Part shown: positions 8,891 to 18,094 of the stretch, one piece after another | How positions within the stretch are numbered: the stretch's first letter is position 1 | Layout of the letters: each line of letters starts with the position of its first letter | Assembly (NCBI RefSeq): GCF_006715095.1 | Contig: NZ_VFMO01000001.1 | Coordinates: 2,666,001 to 2,730,000 of the forward strand | DNA: 64,000 nt | Direction: 5' to 3' | Source: Yimella lutea | GTDB taxonomy: Bacteria; Actinomycetota; Actinomycetes; Actinomycetales; Dermatophilaceae | Position numbers and translations under genes: made by a program | Notes under the pieces: model-generated | What the model was told of the DNA's origin: nothing | The model's input: only the letters and a program-made list of their open reading frames with translations | Database searches by the model: none

Positions 8891-10066
8891 GTGCTCGCAA
8901 TCGTCTGCCCTGGACAGGGCTCCCAGACCCCCGGCTTCCTGGCTCCCTGGCTCGAACTGCCCGGCTTCCAAGACCGTCTGAACTGGCTCTCCGCCGTCGC
9001 CGCAATGGACCTGGTGGAGCACGGCACGACGTCCGACGCCGACACCATCAAGGACACCGCAGTCGCGCAGCCGCTCATCGTCGGCGCCGGCCTGGTCTCC
9101 TTGTTGGCCCTGTTCAGTCACCCGGCCGACGGCTTCCGCCTGGTCGGGGCCGGCGCCGGTCACTCCGTCGGTGAGATCACCGCCGCATCCGCTGCGGGCG
9201 TGCTGTCGGCGGAGCAGGCAATGGTGTTCGTCCGTGAGCGCGGCAAAGGCATGGCAGCTGCGAGCGCCGTCCTGCCGACCGGGATGGCCGCCGTCGTCGG
9301 TGGCACAGAGGATGATGTGTTGTCGGTGCTCGACAAGCACGGGCTGACACCGGCCAACCGCAACGGTGGCGGACAGATTGTCGCCGCCGGCACGATGGAG
9401 CAGTTGGACGCGCTGAAGGCCGACCCGCCGGCCAAGGCTCGCGTGATCCCGCTGCAGGTCGCCGGTGCATTCCACACCGAGCACATGGGGTCGGCCGTCG
9501 AACAACTGGGCGGATACGCCCGTGCGATGTCGACCCACGATCCCCGCGTCGCCCTGGTCTCGAACAAGGACGGGCAGGTCGTGCACAGTGGCGTCGACGT
9601 GCTGCGCCGCCTGGTGACCCAGGTCAGCAGCCCGGTGCGCTGGGACCTCACGATGGAGACGCTCGTCGGGATGGGTGTCACCGGCATCATCGAGATCCCT
9701 CCGGCAGGCACCCTGGTCGGTCTCGCCAAACGCGACATGCCGGGCGTCGAGGCACTGGCCCTGAAGTCGCCCGACGACCTCGACGCCGCTCACCGGATGA
9801 TCCGGGAGCACGGGGACCCGCAGCAGGCGATGGACCCCACCTGGCGCCTGGTCATCTCGCCCGCCAAGGGCACGGTCACGATCGCCGACCTCACCGCCGG
9901 CGAGGACGTCCGACCCGGCACCGAGATCGCGACGGTCAACACCCTGCGCGACTCCTACCCGGTCAGCGCACTGCACGGCGGACAGGTGCTGGAGTGGCTG
10001 GTCGACGACGGCGATCCCGTCGCACCCGGCCAACCGATCCTTCGCCTCTACCCGACGGAACTGTGA
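8891..10066 (+). CDS. fabD: Malonyl-CoA:ACP transacylase with a C-terminal biotinyl/lipoyl-like domain
   Basis: 391 residues. Residues 1-310 are FabD, which moves malonyl from CoA to ACP: VCPGQGSQ near the start, the nucleophile in GAGHSVGE (Ser92), and the catalytic His in GAFHTEHM. From about residue 318 there is an extra domain, WRLVISPAKGTVTIADLTAG to the end, with the barrel-sandwich pattern GGQVLEWLVDDGDPVAPGQP typical of biotinyl/lipoyl carriers. The modifiable Lys of the EAMKM turn appears to be absent (NTLRDS). The GTG at 8891 follows GTTGAGGAC. The stop overlaps the fabH ATG (TGATG), so the two are coupled. Confidence 0.92.
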   Translation: MLAIVCPGQGSQTPGFLAPWLELPGFQDRLNWLSAVAAMDLVEHGTTSDADTIKDTAVAQPLIVGAGLVSLLALFSHPADGFRLVGAGAGHSVGEITAASAAGVLSAEQAMVFVRERGKGMAAASAVLPTGMAAVVGGTEDDVLSVLDKHGLTPANRNGGGQIVAAGTMEQLDALKADPPAKARVIPLQVAGAFHTEHMGSAVEQLGGYARAMSTHDPRVALVSNKDGQVVHSGVDVLRRLVTQVSSPVRWDLTMETLVGMGVTGIIEIPPAGTLVGLAKRDMPGVEALALKSPDDLDAAHRMIREHGDPQQAMDPTWRLVISPAKGTVTIADLTAGEDVRPGTEIATVNTLRDSYPVSALHGGQVLEWLVDDGDPVAPGQPILRLYPTEL

Positions 10067-11115
10067 TGAATTCCCCTGTGTCCCAACCCAAGAAAACCGG
10101 CAAACTCCAGGTCGCCGACAGCGTCCGACACTCGCGCATCCTCGGAGTGGGCGCCTACCGCCCCGACCGAGTGGTCACCAACGACGAGATCTGCCAGTTC
10201 ATCGACTCCTCCGACCAGTGGATCCGCGAACGCTCGGGCATCATCACCCGGCGCATCGCCGGTGACCACGAGACCGTCACCTCGATGGCCGAAGCCGCAT
10301 CACGCGAGGCGGTCGCGAACGCCGGGATGGACATGAGCCAGATCGACGCGGTGCTGGTCGCAACGGTCAGCCACCCGTACCAGACACCCGCCGCGGCACC
10401 GTTGATCGCGACGAACCTGGGAATCAACGGTGTGCCGGCCTTCGACATCTCCGCCGCGTGTGCCGGGTACTGCTACGGCATCAGCCTGGCCAACGACATG
10501 GTGCGCTCGGGCAGTGCCCGCAACGTCCTGGTGATCGGCGTGGAGAAGCTCTCGGACTTCACCGACAAGTACGACCGCGGCACCGCCTTCATTTTCTCCG
10601 ACGGAGCCGGTGCAGCGGTGGTCGGCGCGTCCGACACCCCGGGCATCGGACCCACCGTCTGGGGATCGGACGGGGAACAGTGGGATGTCATCTCCCAGCG
10701 TGAGTCCTGGCTCGACATCCGGCGTTCGTGGGAGAACGAACCCGGCGACCAGCGCACCTGGCCGACGATCGGAATGGCCGGCCAGTCGGTGTTCCGTTGG
10801 GCGGTGTGGGGCATGGCCCCGGTTGCTCAGAAGGCATTGGACGCCGCCGGCATCACCGCCGACGACCTGGACGCGTTCATCCCGCACCAGGCGAACATGC
10901 GGATCATCGACGCGATGATCAAGCAGTTGAAGCTGCCTGCCGACATCCCCGTCGCCCGCGACATCGCCGAGCAGGGCAACGCGTCCGCCGCCTCGGTCCC
11001 GCTCGCGACCGAACGCATGCTGCGCGAGGGCGAAGCCCCCCACGGTGGGCTGGCACTGCAGATCGGTTTCGGTGCCGGTCTGGTCTATGCCGCCCAGGTG
11101 ATCGAACTCCCGTAA
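10066..11115 (+). CDS. fabH: 3-oxoacyl-ACP synthase III
   Basis: 349 residues. It condenses acyl-CoA starters with malonyl-ACP to begin chain building; actinomycete enzymes often accept branched starters. The catalytic triad is visible: Cys132 in ISAACAGYCYG, His in FIPHQANMRI and Asn in EQGNASAAS. The N-terminal WIRERSGIITRRIA block is standard. About 25 residues precede the fold (MNSPVSQPKKTGKLQ), and a GTG four codons later is an alternative start. Coupled to fabD by a one-base stop/start overlap; 89 bases separate it from acpP. Confidence 0.94.
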   Translation: MNSPVSQPKKTGKLQVADSVRHSRILGVGAYRPDRVVTNDEICQFIDSSDQWIRERSGIITRRIAGDHETVTSMAEAASREAVANAGMDMSQIDAVLVATVSHPYQTPAAAPLIATNLGINGVPAFDISAACAGYCYGISLANDMVRSGSARNVLVIGVEKLSDFTDKYDRGTAFIFSDGAGAAVVGASDTPGIGPTVWGSDGEQWDVISQRESWLDIRRSWENEPGDQRTWPTIGMAGQSVFRWAVWGMAPVAQKALDAAGITADDLDAFIPHQANMRIIDAMIKQLKLPADIPVARDIAEQGNASAASVPLATERMLREGEAPHGGLALQIGFGAGLVYAAQVIELP

Positions 11116-11204
11116 ACCCCCGTCGGCTCGGCGGGCAAACCGGGTCAGCCCCGAGTTTCCCTGAACCACAGGGAAACACATCACGAAACAAGGAGTTGTC
11201 GAAG

Positions 11205-11453
11205 ATGGCACAGAGCGACCAGGAGATCCTCGAGGGCCTCGCTGAGATCGTCAACGAGGAGACCGGCCTCGACACCAAGGAGGTGCAGGTCGACAAGTCG
11301 TTCACCGAGGACCTCGACATCGACTCGCTGTCGATGATGACGATCGTCGTCAACGCCGAGGAGAAGTTCGGTGTGCGCATCCCCGACGACGAGGTCAAGA
11401 ACCTCACCACCGTTGGCGACGCCGTCACCTACATCAAGAACGCCCAGGGCTGA
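11205..11453 (+). CDS. acpP: Acyl carrier protein
   Basis: 82 residues, very acidic. The phosphopantetheine attachment site is Ser41 in DLDIDSLSMM. It carries growing acyl chains between FabD, FabH and FabF. AAGGAG lies 9 bases before the ATG, the best ribosome-binding site in the operon, as expected for an abundant protein. Confidence 0.95.
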   Translation: MAQSDQEILEGLAEIVNEETGLDTKEVQVDKSFTEDLDIDSLSMMTIVVNAEEKFGVRIPDDEVKNLTTVGDAVTYIKNAQG

Positions 11454-11569
11454 CCGGTCGGGGAGCCGGTCGGCGTCTTCGGGCCGGCTCCCCCACCCGC
11501 TGCCGCACCACTCACCGAACCACGCACAGCACTCGCACGCGCGCCACAACCACGAGGAGTACGCACCCC

Positions 11570-12814
11570 ATGAGCGCAGACAAGCGCATCGTCGTCACCG
11601 GAGTCGGCGCCACCACACCCCTGGGTGGCACGGCGACCGAGACGTGGGACGCACTGCTGGCCGGACGTTCCGGAGCCCGCACCATCGAAGCCGACTGGGT
11701 GCAGCAGTACGAGCTGCCCACCACTTTCGCCGCGTCCATCGCCCAGGATCCTGGTGAGGTGCTCGCGCGTGTGGAGACGCGCCGCATGGACCCGTCCGCG
11801 CATTACGCACTCGTGGCGACCCGTGAGGCCTGGGCCGACGCCGGCGAGCCCCAGGTCGACCCGGAGCGTCTCGGCGTCGCGATCGGCACCGGTATCGGTG
11901 GCGTCCACACGCTGCTGTCGCAGTACGACGTGATGAAGGAAAAGGGCGCGCGTCGCATCTACCCGCTGACGGTTCCGATGCTGATGCCGAACACCGCGTC
12001 CGGCAATGTCTCCCTCGAACTCGGTGCGCGCGCCGGAGCACACACCACGGTTTCCGCCTGTGCGTCCGGAGCTGAGGCGATGGGTTACGCCGCGGAGATG
12101 ATCCGTGTGGGCCGCGCCGATGTCGTCGTCGCCGGTGGCACAGAGGCCGCGATCCACGCATTGACCATCGGCGGTTTCAGCGCGATGCAGGCATTGTCCA
12201 AGCGCAACGACGACCCGGCGGCTGCATCGCGGCCGTACGACGTCGATCGTGACGGCTTCGTCATGGGTGAAGGTGCTGCGGTGATCGTGCTGGAGACCTA
12301 CGAGCACGCGAAGGCACGCGGCGCGAAGATCTACGCCGAGTTCGCATCCATCGGGATGTCCGCCGACGCACACCACATCACCGCACCCGAACCGGAAGGT
12401 TCCGGCGCCAGCCGTGCGATGAACGAGGCTGTACAGCGAGCAGGCCTGTCGCACAAGGATGTTGCGCACATCAACGCGCACGCCACCTCGACTCCGGTCG
12501 GTGACATCGCCGAGTCGAACGCGATCCGTCGCACCTTCGGCGATGCGACCGACAACATCGCCGTCACCGCCACCAAGTCGATGACCGGCCACCTGCTGGG
12601 TGCTGCCGGCGCACTCGAAGGACTGCTGACTGTCCTGTCGGTGCACCACCGCCTGGTTCCGGCCACGATCAACGTCGACAACCAGGACCCCGAGATCGTC
12701 CTCGATGTCGTCAAGGGCGAGCATCGCAAGCTTCCGGACGGCGACATCGCTGCCCTCAACAACTCGTTCGGATTCGGCGGTCACAACGTCGCCATGATGG
12801 TGAAGAGCCTCTGA
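11570..12814 (+). CDS. fabF: 3-oxoacyl-ACP synthase II
   Basis: 414 residues, the chain-elongating ketosynthase. Seen: the N-terminal RIVVTGVGATTPLG, the nucleophile in VSACASG (Cys164), and the two His of INAHATSTPVGD and KSMTGHLLGAAG, ending NNSFGFGGHNVA. A single KAS II is present here, whereas mycobacteria carry kasA and kasB in this place. CACGAGGAGTACGCACCCC precedes the ATG. The stop overlaps the accD start (TGATG). Confidence 0.95.
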   Translation: MSADKRIVVTGVGATTPLGGTATETWDALLAGRSGARTIEADWVQQYELPTTFAASIAQDPGEVLARVETRRMDPSAHYALVATREAWADAGEPQVDPERLGVAIGTGIGGVHTLLSQYDVMKEKGARRIYPLTVPMLMPNTASGNVSLELGARAGAHTTVSACASGAEAMGYAAEMIRVGRADVVVAGGTEAAIHALTIGGFSAMQALSKRNDDPAAASRPYDVDRDGFVMGEGAAVIVLETYEHAKARGAKIYAEFASIGMSADAHHITAPEPEGSGASRAMNEAVQRAGLSHKDVAHINAHATSTPVGDIAESNAIRRTFGDATDNIAVTATKSMTGHLLGAAGALEGLLTVLSVHHRLVPATINVDNQDPEIVLDVVKGEHRKLPDGDIAALNNSFGFGGHNVAMMVKSL

Positions 12815-14262
12815 TGGCACGTCAGCCCAACGAAGCGTCCGCCGCCGCGTCCGCATCGGCCAAGCCGAAAGTCGACCGGGAGAACGATCCCCGTAACCCG
12901 CGCAAGCGTCTGGAGCAGTTCTTCGACGCCGGCACGCTCGAACTGATCACCGACGAGGACACCAGTGGTGTGTTGGTCGGTGTCGGTGACGTGAAGGGTG
13001 CGCGCGCCGTGGCTTTCGCCTCTGACGCCACCATCCAGGGCGGCGCGATGGGCGTCGAGGGTTGCAAGGCGATCCTGGTGGCCTACGAGCGTGCGCTGGC
13101 CGACGAGGTGCCCGTCGTGGGGTTGTGGCACTCCGGCGGCGCCCGCCTGGCCGAAGGCGTCGTATCGCTGCACGCGGTGGGCGAGGTCTTTGCGATCATG
13201 ACCCGCGCGTCCGGCAAGATCCCGCAGATCTCGATCGTGATCGGTCCTGCTGCGGGCGGTGCCGCGTACGGTCCCGCGCTCACCGACATCGTGATCCTGG
13301 GGCCCGACGGACGCGTGTTCGTCACCGGCCCGGATGTCGTGCGTTCGGTGACGGGCGAGCAGGTGGACGCGCTACGCCTGGGCGGCCCGGAGCCGCACGG
13401 ACGTCGTTCCGGTGTCGTCCACGTCGTCACCGACTCGACCGAGGAGGCGTACGAGCGTGGCCGCCAGCTCGTGGATCTGCTTGCCGCACAGGGCGAGATG
13501 GACGTGGACAGCGTGGAGGACCGCGACCTCGCTGCCACGCTGCCTGAGTCTGCGAAGCGTGCGTACGACGTTCATCCGCTGATCGCGGACCTGCTGGACG
13601 AGGGTGACAATTCCCTCGAGTTGCATCCGCGTTGGGCACCGAACATCGTGACGACCCTCGGCCGCCTCGGCGGTCGGACCGTCGGTGTCATCGCGAACAA
13701 CCCGATGCGCCTGGGCGGGTGCCTCGACTCCTCCTCGGCGGAGAAGGCGGCCCGGTTCGTGCGGATGTGCGACGCGTTCGGCGTGCCGCTGGTCGTGCTG
13801 GTCGACGTGCCCGGTTACCTACCCGGCGTCGGCCAGGAATGGGATGGCGTCGTGCGCCGCGGAGCCAAGCTGCTGCATGCGTTCGCCGAAGCCGTGGTGC
13901 CTCGGGTGACGCTGGTGACCCGCAAGACCTACGGCGGCGCGTACATCGCGATGAACTCCCGATCGCTCGGTGCGACAAGGGTTTTCGCCTGGCCCGACGC
14001 CGAGATCGCGGTCATGGGCCACGTCGCCGCAGTACGCATCCTGCACCGCCGCCGACTGGCGGAGGTCGACGAGGCCGAGCGCCCCGGCGTCGAGAACCAG
14101 TTGGCCGACGAGCACGCCAAGCTCGCCGGCGGGCTCCCCCGAGCGATGGAGATCGGCGTGATCGACGAGGCGGTCGAGCCGTCCGCGACCAGGTCTGCGC
14201 TGGCGGCGGCCATCGCGTCCGCACCGGCCCGGCGGGGGCAACACGGCAACATCCCGCTCTGA
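12814..14262 (+). CDS. accD: Acyl-CoA carboxylase carboxyltransferase (beta) subunit
   Basis: 482 residues. It transfers the carboxyl group from biotin to acetyl-CoA (and perhaps propionyl-CoA), making malonyl-CoA for this operon. The two crotonase-like halves are present: VVGLWHSGGARLAEG and IGPAAGGAAYGPALTD in the N half, and VDVPGYLPGVGQEWDGVVRRGAKLL (key parts GYLPG and QE) with TLVTRKTYGGAYIAMNSRSLG in the C half. The position corresponds to M. tuberculosis accD6. The partner biotin carboxylase/carrier subunit is not in the window. The gene ends the operon at a strong terminator. Confidence 0.92.
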   Translation: MARQPNEASAAASASAKPKVDRENDPRNPRKRLEQFFDAGTLELITDEDTSGVLVGVGDVKGARAVAFASDATIQGGAMGVEGCKAILVAYERALADEVPVVGLWHSGGARLAEGVVSLHAVGEVFAIMTRASGKIPQISIVIGPAAGGAAYGPALTDIVILGPDGRVFVTGPDVVRSVTGEQVDALRLGGPEPHGRRSGVVHVVTDSTEEAYERGRQLVDLLAAQGEMDVDSVEDRDLAATLPESAKRAYDVHPLIADLLDEGDNSLELHPRWAPNIVTTLGRLGGRTVGVIANNPMRLGGCLDSSSAEKAARFVRMCDAFGVPLVVLVDVPGYLPGVGQEWDGVVRRGAKLLHAFAEAVVPRVTLVTRKTYGGAYIAMNSRSLGATRVFAWPDAEIAVMGHVAAVRILHRRRLAEVDEAERPGVENQLADEHAKLAGGLPRAMEIGVIDEAVEPSATRSALAAAIASAPARRGQHGNIPL

Positions 14263-14273
14263 GTCATTGCACA

Positions 14274-14314
14274 CAGAAGCCCTGCACCGGATCTCGGTGC
14301 AGGGCTTCTGTTTT
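14274..14314 (+). terminator. Terminator of the fab operon
   Basis: A 16-bp stem (CAGAAGCCCTGCACCG and complement) with a 5-base loop ends in TTTT. It sits between convergent accD and DUF3145 and probably serves both. Confidence 0.88.
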
Positions 14315-14319
14315 CACGC

Positions 14320-14832
14320 TCAGCTCACGCGGTGCAGCCAGCGGACGGTCGCGCCGTCACCGGCGTACCGGAAGGGTTCGAGCTCTTGGTCCCATGCGAC
14401 TCCCAGGAGTTCGGCCATCTCGGCACGGAACTGGTCGGGGTCGCCCTTGCTCGCGGCGAGCGCAGAGCGCAGCCGGTCCTCATTGACGACGGCGTCGCCG
14501 TTGGCCGAGGTCCAGGTGTGGTGGATGCCGAGGGCCGGGGTGTGAGACCAGCGCGAGCCGTCACAGCCGGGGCTGGGTTCCTCGGTGATCTCGAAACGTA
14601 CGTGCTCCGAGCCGCGCAGAGCACTGGCGAGTTTGGCGCCGGTACCGGGTTCCCCCATCCAGGACAACTCGGTGCGGACGAGGCCGGGCGCCATCGGCTG
14701 GCCGGTCCAGTCGATGCGGACGGCAGAACCGAGGACGTTCTCCAACGCCCAACTGATGTGTGGGCACAACGCAGTCGGAGTCGAGTGAATGAACACGACT
14801 CCGCGCGTGACACGCGAATTCACCGCAGACAT
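14320..14832 (-). CDS. DUF3145 family protein
   Basis: 170 residues with the family start TRGVVFIHSTPTALCPHISWALE and the central IDWTGQPMAPGLVRTELSW (key parts quoted: VFIHS, LCPHI, DWTGQP). DUF3145 is a conserved actinobacterial cytoplasmic protein of unknown function, commonly found next to the fab operon. An in-frame start at 14832 gives MSAVNSRVTRG. It converges on accD across the shared terminator. Confidence 0.88.
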   Translation of the reverse strand: MSAVNSRVTRGVVFIHSTPTALCPHISWALENVLGSAVRIDWTGQPMAPGLVRTELSWMGEPGTGAKLASALRGSEHVRFEITEEPSPGCDGSRWSHTPALGIHHTWTSANGDAVVNEDRLRSALAASKGDPDQFRAEMAELLGVAWDQELEPFRYAGDGATVRWLHRVS

Positions 14833-15006
14833 CCGGGCCTCCTAGCTGTGCGAGGGACGTCTTCCCCAACGGCCTCGCAGTGGCCCATGTCAACGGCAGT
14901 GAAGTTGTTGTGGCCATTGTGCCCCAAATTCGTAACTTCCGCACCATCGGTCACAGCCGATGACCTTAACGGCGCTCAGCTCGACGCCCGATCCGGCGCG
15001 CCGACG

Positions 15007-15518
15007 TCAGCGTCGTTTGGCGAGCGAGGCGATGGCGGTGCCGAACACCACCAACCCCGCAATCCCGCAGAACGTGAGTCCGGCCCCGGCATCGAGCGGA
15101 CTCGGTTCGTCGTCCGTGCCGGTCACGTATCCCATCATCGCCGCCCACAACAGTCCACCCAGCAGGCACACGAACAGCGCGACGATGCCCCACGCCAGAT
15201 GTCCCTTGCCGAGTGCTTGCGGCAGGCCCAGCATCAGCAGAACGACCGTGACGCCGAGTAGTACCTCTGCCAGCCCTGCGGACGCCGGCTCGACGTTGTA
15301 GTTGAGCTCGGCCCATTCGAGATTGAATGCGTTCCAGCTCTGCCCGTTCATCGACGCCCACGGCATGAACAGGCTGGCGAGGATCACCACACACATGATG
15401 ATCCAGGTCCAGCCGATTCCCTTGGCCGTGCCGTCGGCCGGGCGCTCCCGGTTGATCGGTGGAGCGAATCCGTACGCCGGTTGCCCGTACGGTGCGCCGT
15501 ACCCGCGGAATGAATCAA
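15007..15518 (-). pseudogene. Membrane-anchored C-terminal part of a Ser/Thr kinase, cut off by an IS3 element
   Basis: The frame has no start of its own; it emerges from the insertion element. It begins with a Pro/Gly/Tyr-rich linker (RGYGAPYGQPAYGFAPP) and then has about four hydrophobic segments (WTWIIMCVVILASLFM; LAEVLLGVTVVLLMLGL; AWGIVALFVCLLGGLLWA; GIAGLVVFGTAIASL), ending in LAKRR. It resembles the linker and membrane part of a receptor-type kinase. If the IS is removed with GC at each end, the kinase frame from the other side runs directly into this one (Ser-Val-Asp-Ser-Phe-Arg-Gly). The intact gene would have encoded kinase, linker and membrane domain. Confidence 0.7.
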
Positions 15519-16501
15519 GCTGTTTGGGACAGCTGTGGGTTGGGTGTGTTGGGTTTGTTGATCCAGACGGTGTCTGGGGGCATGTGCGTGATCGGCGGTT
15601 TGTGGTGCCGGGCGGTGTGCTTGGCGGCGTAGGCGGCTTTGGTGGTTGCCCACTGGTCGTGGGTACTGCTCCAGGTGCCGTGGTGGACTCGGGCCGGGGT
15701 GTGTCCGGCGAGGCCGGCGTGGTGGTGGCGGGTGTTATACCGGTCGAAGAACTCGGCACTCCACTGCCGCGCGTGTTCTAAGGAGTCGAACTCTTCGGGG
15801 TAGTCCAGGTCGTACTTCACCGTTTTGAACAACGCCTCGGCGAACGCGTTGTCGTTCGACACCCGAGGGCGTGAGTACGAGGCGTGGACGTGCATCGTGG
15901 CCAGCAGTTCTCGCACGGTCCCGGCTCGCATCACGCCACCGTTGTCGGCATGGATGACCTGCGGTGTGCCCTGCTGGGCGGTGAACGCGTTGTTGAACAG
16001 TTCCTGGGTGAACCGGTGGTCCTCGACGTGCTCGACGCGGTACCCGACCACGTACCTCGAGTACAGATCGATCATCGAGTACAGCTTGAAACTCATCCGT
16101 CCTGGACCGGGCAGGTTGGTGATGTCCCAGCACCACACTTGTCCCGGGGCGGTGGCGTGCAACCGGGGAGTGGACCGTGCACCGTACCCGCGGTGCGCGG
16201 TGTGCCGGCGGCGATCACTGGACTGCCCTTCGCGACGCATGATGCGGTGCATCGAGGGCAACGAACACAGGTACACGCCCTGATCCAGTAGTTCGAAGTG
16301 TGCCTGCCGGATCGATAACCCTGCCAACTCGACCGTGTTGAGGGCCTGCACCACGGCCTTCGCCTCGGCAGCGGTGACACGGTTGGGGTACGCCCGTTCC
16401 GTGTGGGGCACCACCACCCCGATCCGTGGGGGCGGATTGAGATATCGGTAGTAGGACGACCGAGCGATCCCCAGCCAGGCACAACCCTGGACGATGCTCA
16501 C
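15515..16501 (-). CDS. IS3-family transposase OrfB (DDE integrase)
   Basis: 328 residues. The catalytic triad of the rve integrase core is present: Asp in WCWDITNL, Asp in IHADNGG and Glu in NDNAFAEALFK. The N-terminus has the HTH_21-type GIARSSYYRYL segment. Its ATG overlaps the orfA stop (ATGA at 16498-16501), so the two could be coupled or fused by frameshifting as is usual for IS3. The stop codon uses the first bases outside the left inverted repeat. The protein looks intact, so this copy may still be active. Confidence 0.88.
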   Translation of the reverse strand: MSIVQGCAWLGIARSSYYRYLNPPPRIGVVVPHTERAYPNRVTAAEAKAVVQALNTVELAGLSIRQAHFELLDQGVYLCSLPSMHRIMRREGQSSDRRRHTAHRGYGARSTPRLHATAPGQVWCWDITNLPGPGRMSFKLYSMIDLYSRYVVGYRVEHVEDHRFTQELFNNAFTAQQGTPQVIHADNGGVMRAGTVRELLATMHVHASYSRPRVSNDNAFAEALFKTVKYDLDYPEEFDSLEHARQWSAEFFDRYNTRHHHAGLAGHTPARVHHGTWSSTHDQWATTKAAYAAKHTARHHKPPITHMPPDTVWINKPNTPNPQLSQTA

Positions 16502-17025
16502 TCCGGCATGGCCGAGGGCCGTGACGGTATCGGCGGCAACCTCGAAGTATCGGGGTCTCTCAACCAGTCCGGCATCCCCGGGCGGGGTGGTGGTTCCTCC
16601 TGGTTGGGGCCCGCGCTCTTGGCCAATCCCTCCAAGAGCGCGGCAGCTTTTCCCAGCAGTTCCACCGCGGACTGCGATTGCTCCAGTTCTTGTTGCAACC
16701 GCTGGTTCTCACGCCGCAACCGTTCCAGCTCAACGCGTTCGTCATATTTCAACACGTGCCTCGCTACCGTCGTTGGCTCTTTGGTGGCCGGGTCGACCAA
16801 CCGGCCAGCGTCCCGCCACATCGACCACTTCTTGATCGAGAACGGCGTGACACCGACCCTACGCAGGAACGCGGCCTTCGCACCACGCTCGAGGCACTGG
16901 TCATGCTCCAGCAGCAGAGCCCACCGCTGCTCATCAGTGAAAGCCGCATGACGCGACGGACGAAACGGCACCTCATCAGAAACCATCAGGGAAATCCTTT
17001 CCCCACCCAGCTGTCTCACAACAGC
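15519..17025 (-). mobile_element. IS3-family insertion sequence (copy 1)
   Basis: About 1.5 kb with imperfect terminal inverted repeats: GCTGTTTGGGACAGCTG at the left and, read inward from the right, GCTGTTGTGAGACAGCTG. Two overlapping minus-strand frames, orfA and orfB, fill it. I see no convincing target-site duplication, so an associated small deletion or an old event is possible. It interrupts a Ser/Thr kinase gene. Confidence 0.8.
16498..16986 (-). CDS. IS3-family OrfA (helix-turn-helix protein)
   Basis: 162 residues from an ATG at 16986 just inside the right terminal repeat. The N-terminal part (RWALLLEHDQCLERGAKAAF, then VGVTPFSIKKW) is the DNA-binding helix-turn-helix. It is followed by a leucine-zipper-like coiled coil, ELERLRRENQRLQQELEQ, typical of OrfA. 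It is longer than the usual ~100 residues because of a Pro-rich tail. With OrfB it forms the transposase. Confidence 0.82.
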   Translation of the reverse strand: MVSDEVPFRPSRHAAFTDEQRWALLLEHDQCLERGAKAAFLRRVGVTPFSIKKWSMWRDAGRLVDPATKEPTTVARHVLKYDERVELERLRRENQRLQQELEQSQSAVELLGKAAALLEGLAKSAGPNQEEPPPRPGMPDWLRDPDTSRLPPIPSRPSAMPE

Positions 17026-18094
17026 CTGACGCACTGGGCCCGTGGCTCGCAACGGCCGAGCCGCCGTGCATTCTCGGATCCGATGACGGGCGGTAGGTCT
17101 GCGCCGCAGACGGCGGCATGGACGACGGCATGGACGACGGCATGGACGACGGCATGGACGACGGCATGGACGACGGCATGGACGACGGCATGGACGACGG
17201 CATGGACGGCGGCATGGACGGCGGCATGGACGGCGGTCCGGCGTACGGCGCATGGGTCGGCTGCACCGGGAAGCGGCTCGGGGTCGAACTGAGGCCACCC
17301 CGCAGTGCGCGGGCGTACTCCCCCACCCCGTGTGGACGCTGGTAGGCGCCCTTGGCGAGACCGTGCATGACCGCGTCCCGGACTCCGGACGGGACGTGCG
17401 CAGGCAACTGCGGCGGCGATTCGTTGATGTGCTTCATCGCCAGTGTCACAGCCGAATCGGCCTGGAACGGTCGACCGCCGGTGAGGGCCTCGTACGTGAC
17501 TACCGCGAGCGCGTACAGGTCGGCCTGGCCGTCGACGTCGTGTCCGAGCGCCGCCTCCGGCGCGAGGTACTGCGCGGTGCCGAGCACCTCTCCGGTGCGG
17601 GTCATCTTCGCCTCGCCAAGTGCGCGGGCGATGCCGAAGTCGGTGAGTTTCACCGTGCCCTTCTCGGTGACCAGGATGTTGGCCGGCTTCACATCACGGT
17701 GGACCACACCTGCCTCGTGCGCCGCCTCGAGCCCTGCGGCTGCCTGGCCGACGAGTGACACGACCTGCTCGGGCGGTAGTCCACCTCGGCGTTCGATGAG
17801 GTCTGCGAGGGATGTACCGCGGACGTACTCCATGACCAGGTAGTCGGTGCCGGCGTCACGTCCGAAGTCGTGCACTTGCGCGATGTTGGGGTGGCTCAGC
17901 CGAGCGGCGGTGCGGGCTTCGTGATGGAAGCGCCGTGCGAACTCAGAGTCTTCGGCAAGCTCGCGTCTGATGACCTTCACCGCGACCGTGCGATCGAGCA
18001 CGGCGTCGTGCGCCACCCAGACCTCGCCCATGCCACCGCCGGCGATCCGCGAACGCAACTCGTACCGTCCGCCGAGCGTCTCCCCCGGTCTCAC
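17026..18094 (-). pseudogene. Ser/Thr protein kinase, N-terminal catalytic part, truncated by IS3 insertion
   Basis: From a GTG at 18094, about 356 residues remain before the element. The kinase domain (residues 8-265) is complete: P-loop IAGGGMGEVW, the Lys of VAVKVIR, HRDVKPANILV, DFGIAR, and YLAPEAALG. It belongs to the PknB/Hanks family. A Pro/Ser/Met repeat linker follows, encoded by a 12-bp minisatellite. The frame then enters the IS and stops after about 16 foreign residues (16976), so the kinase has lost its membrane anchor, now found at 15007-15518. A soluble, still catalytic kinase could be made. Confidence 0.8.
17117..17236. repeat. 12-bp minisatellite in the kinase linker
   Basis: Ten tandem copies of a 12-bp unit (CATGGACGACGG, with GACGGCGG variants at the right end). 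On the coding minus strand this gives repeated Pro-Ser-Ser-Met or Pro-Pro-Ser-Met. Copy number could vary by slippage without changing the frame. Confidence 0.9.

Noticed and set aside
15511..17030. Simple IS3 insertion with a 3- to 5-bp target duplication
   Set aside because: No identical short flanks can be found at either choice of ends; only GC is shared and it belongs to the inverted repeats.
17117..17236. CRISPR or VNTR non-coding array
   Set aside because: The 12-bp repeat is in frame inside the kinase linker and encodes a regular peptide.
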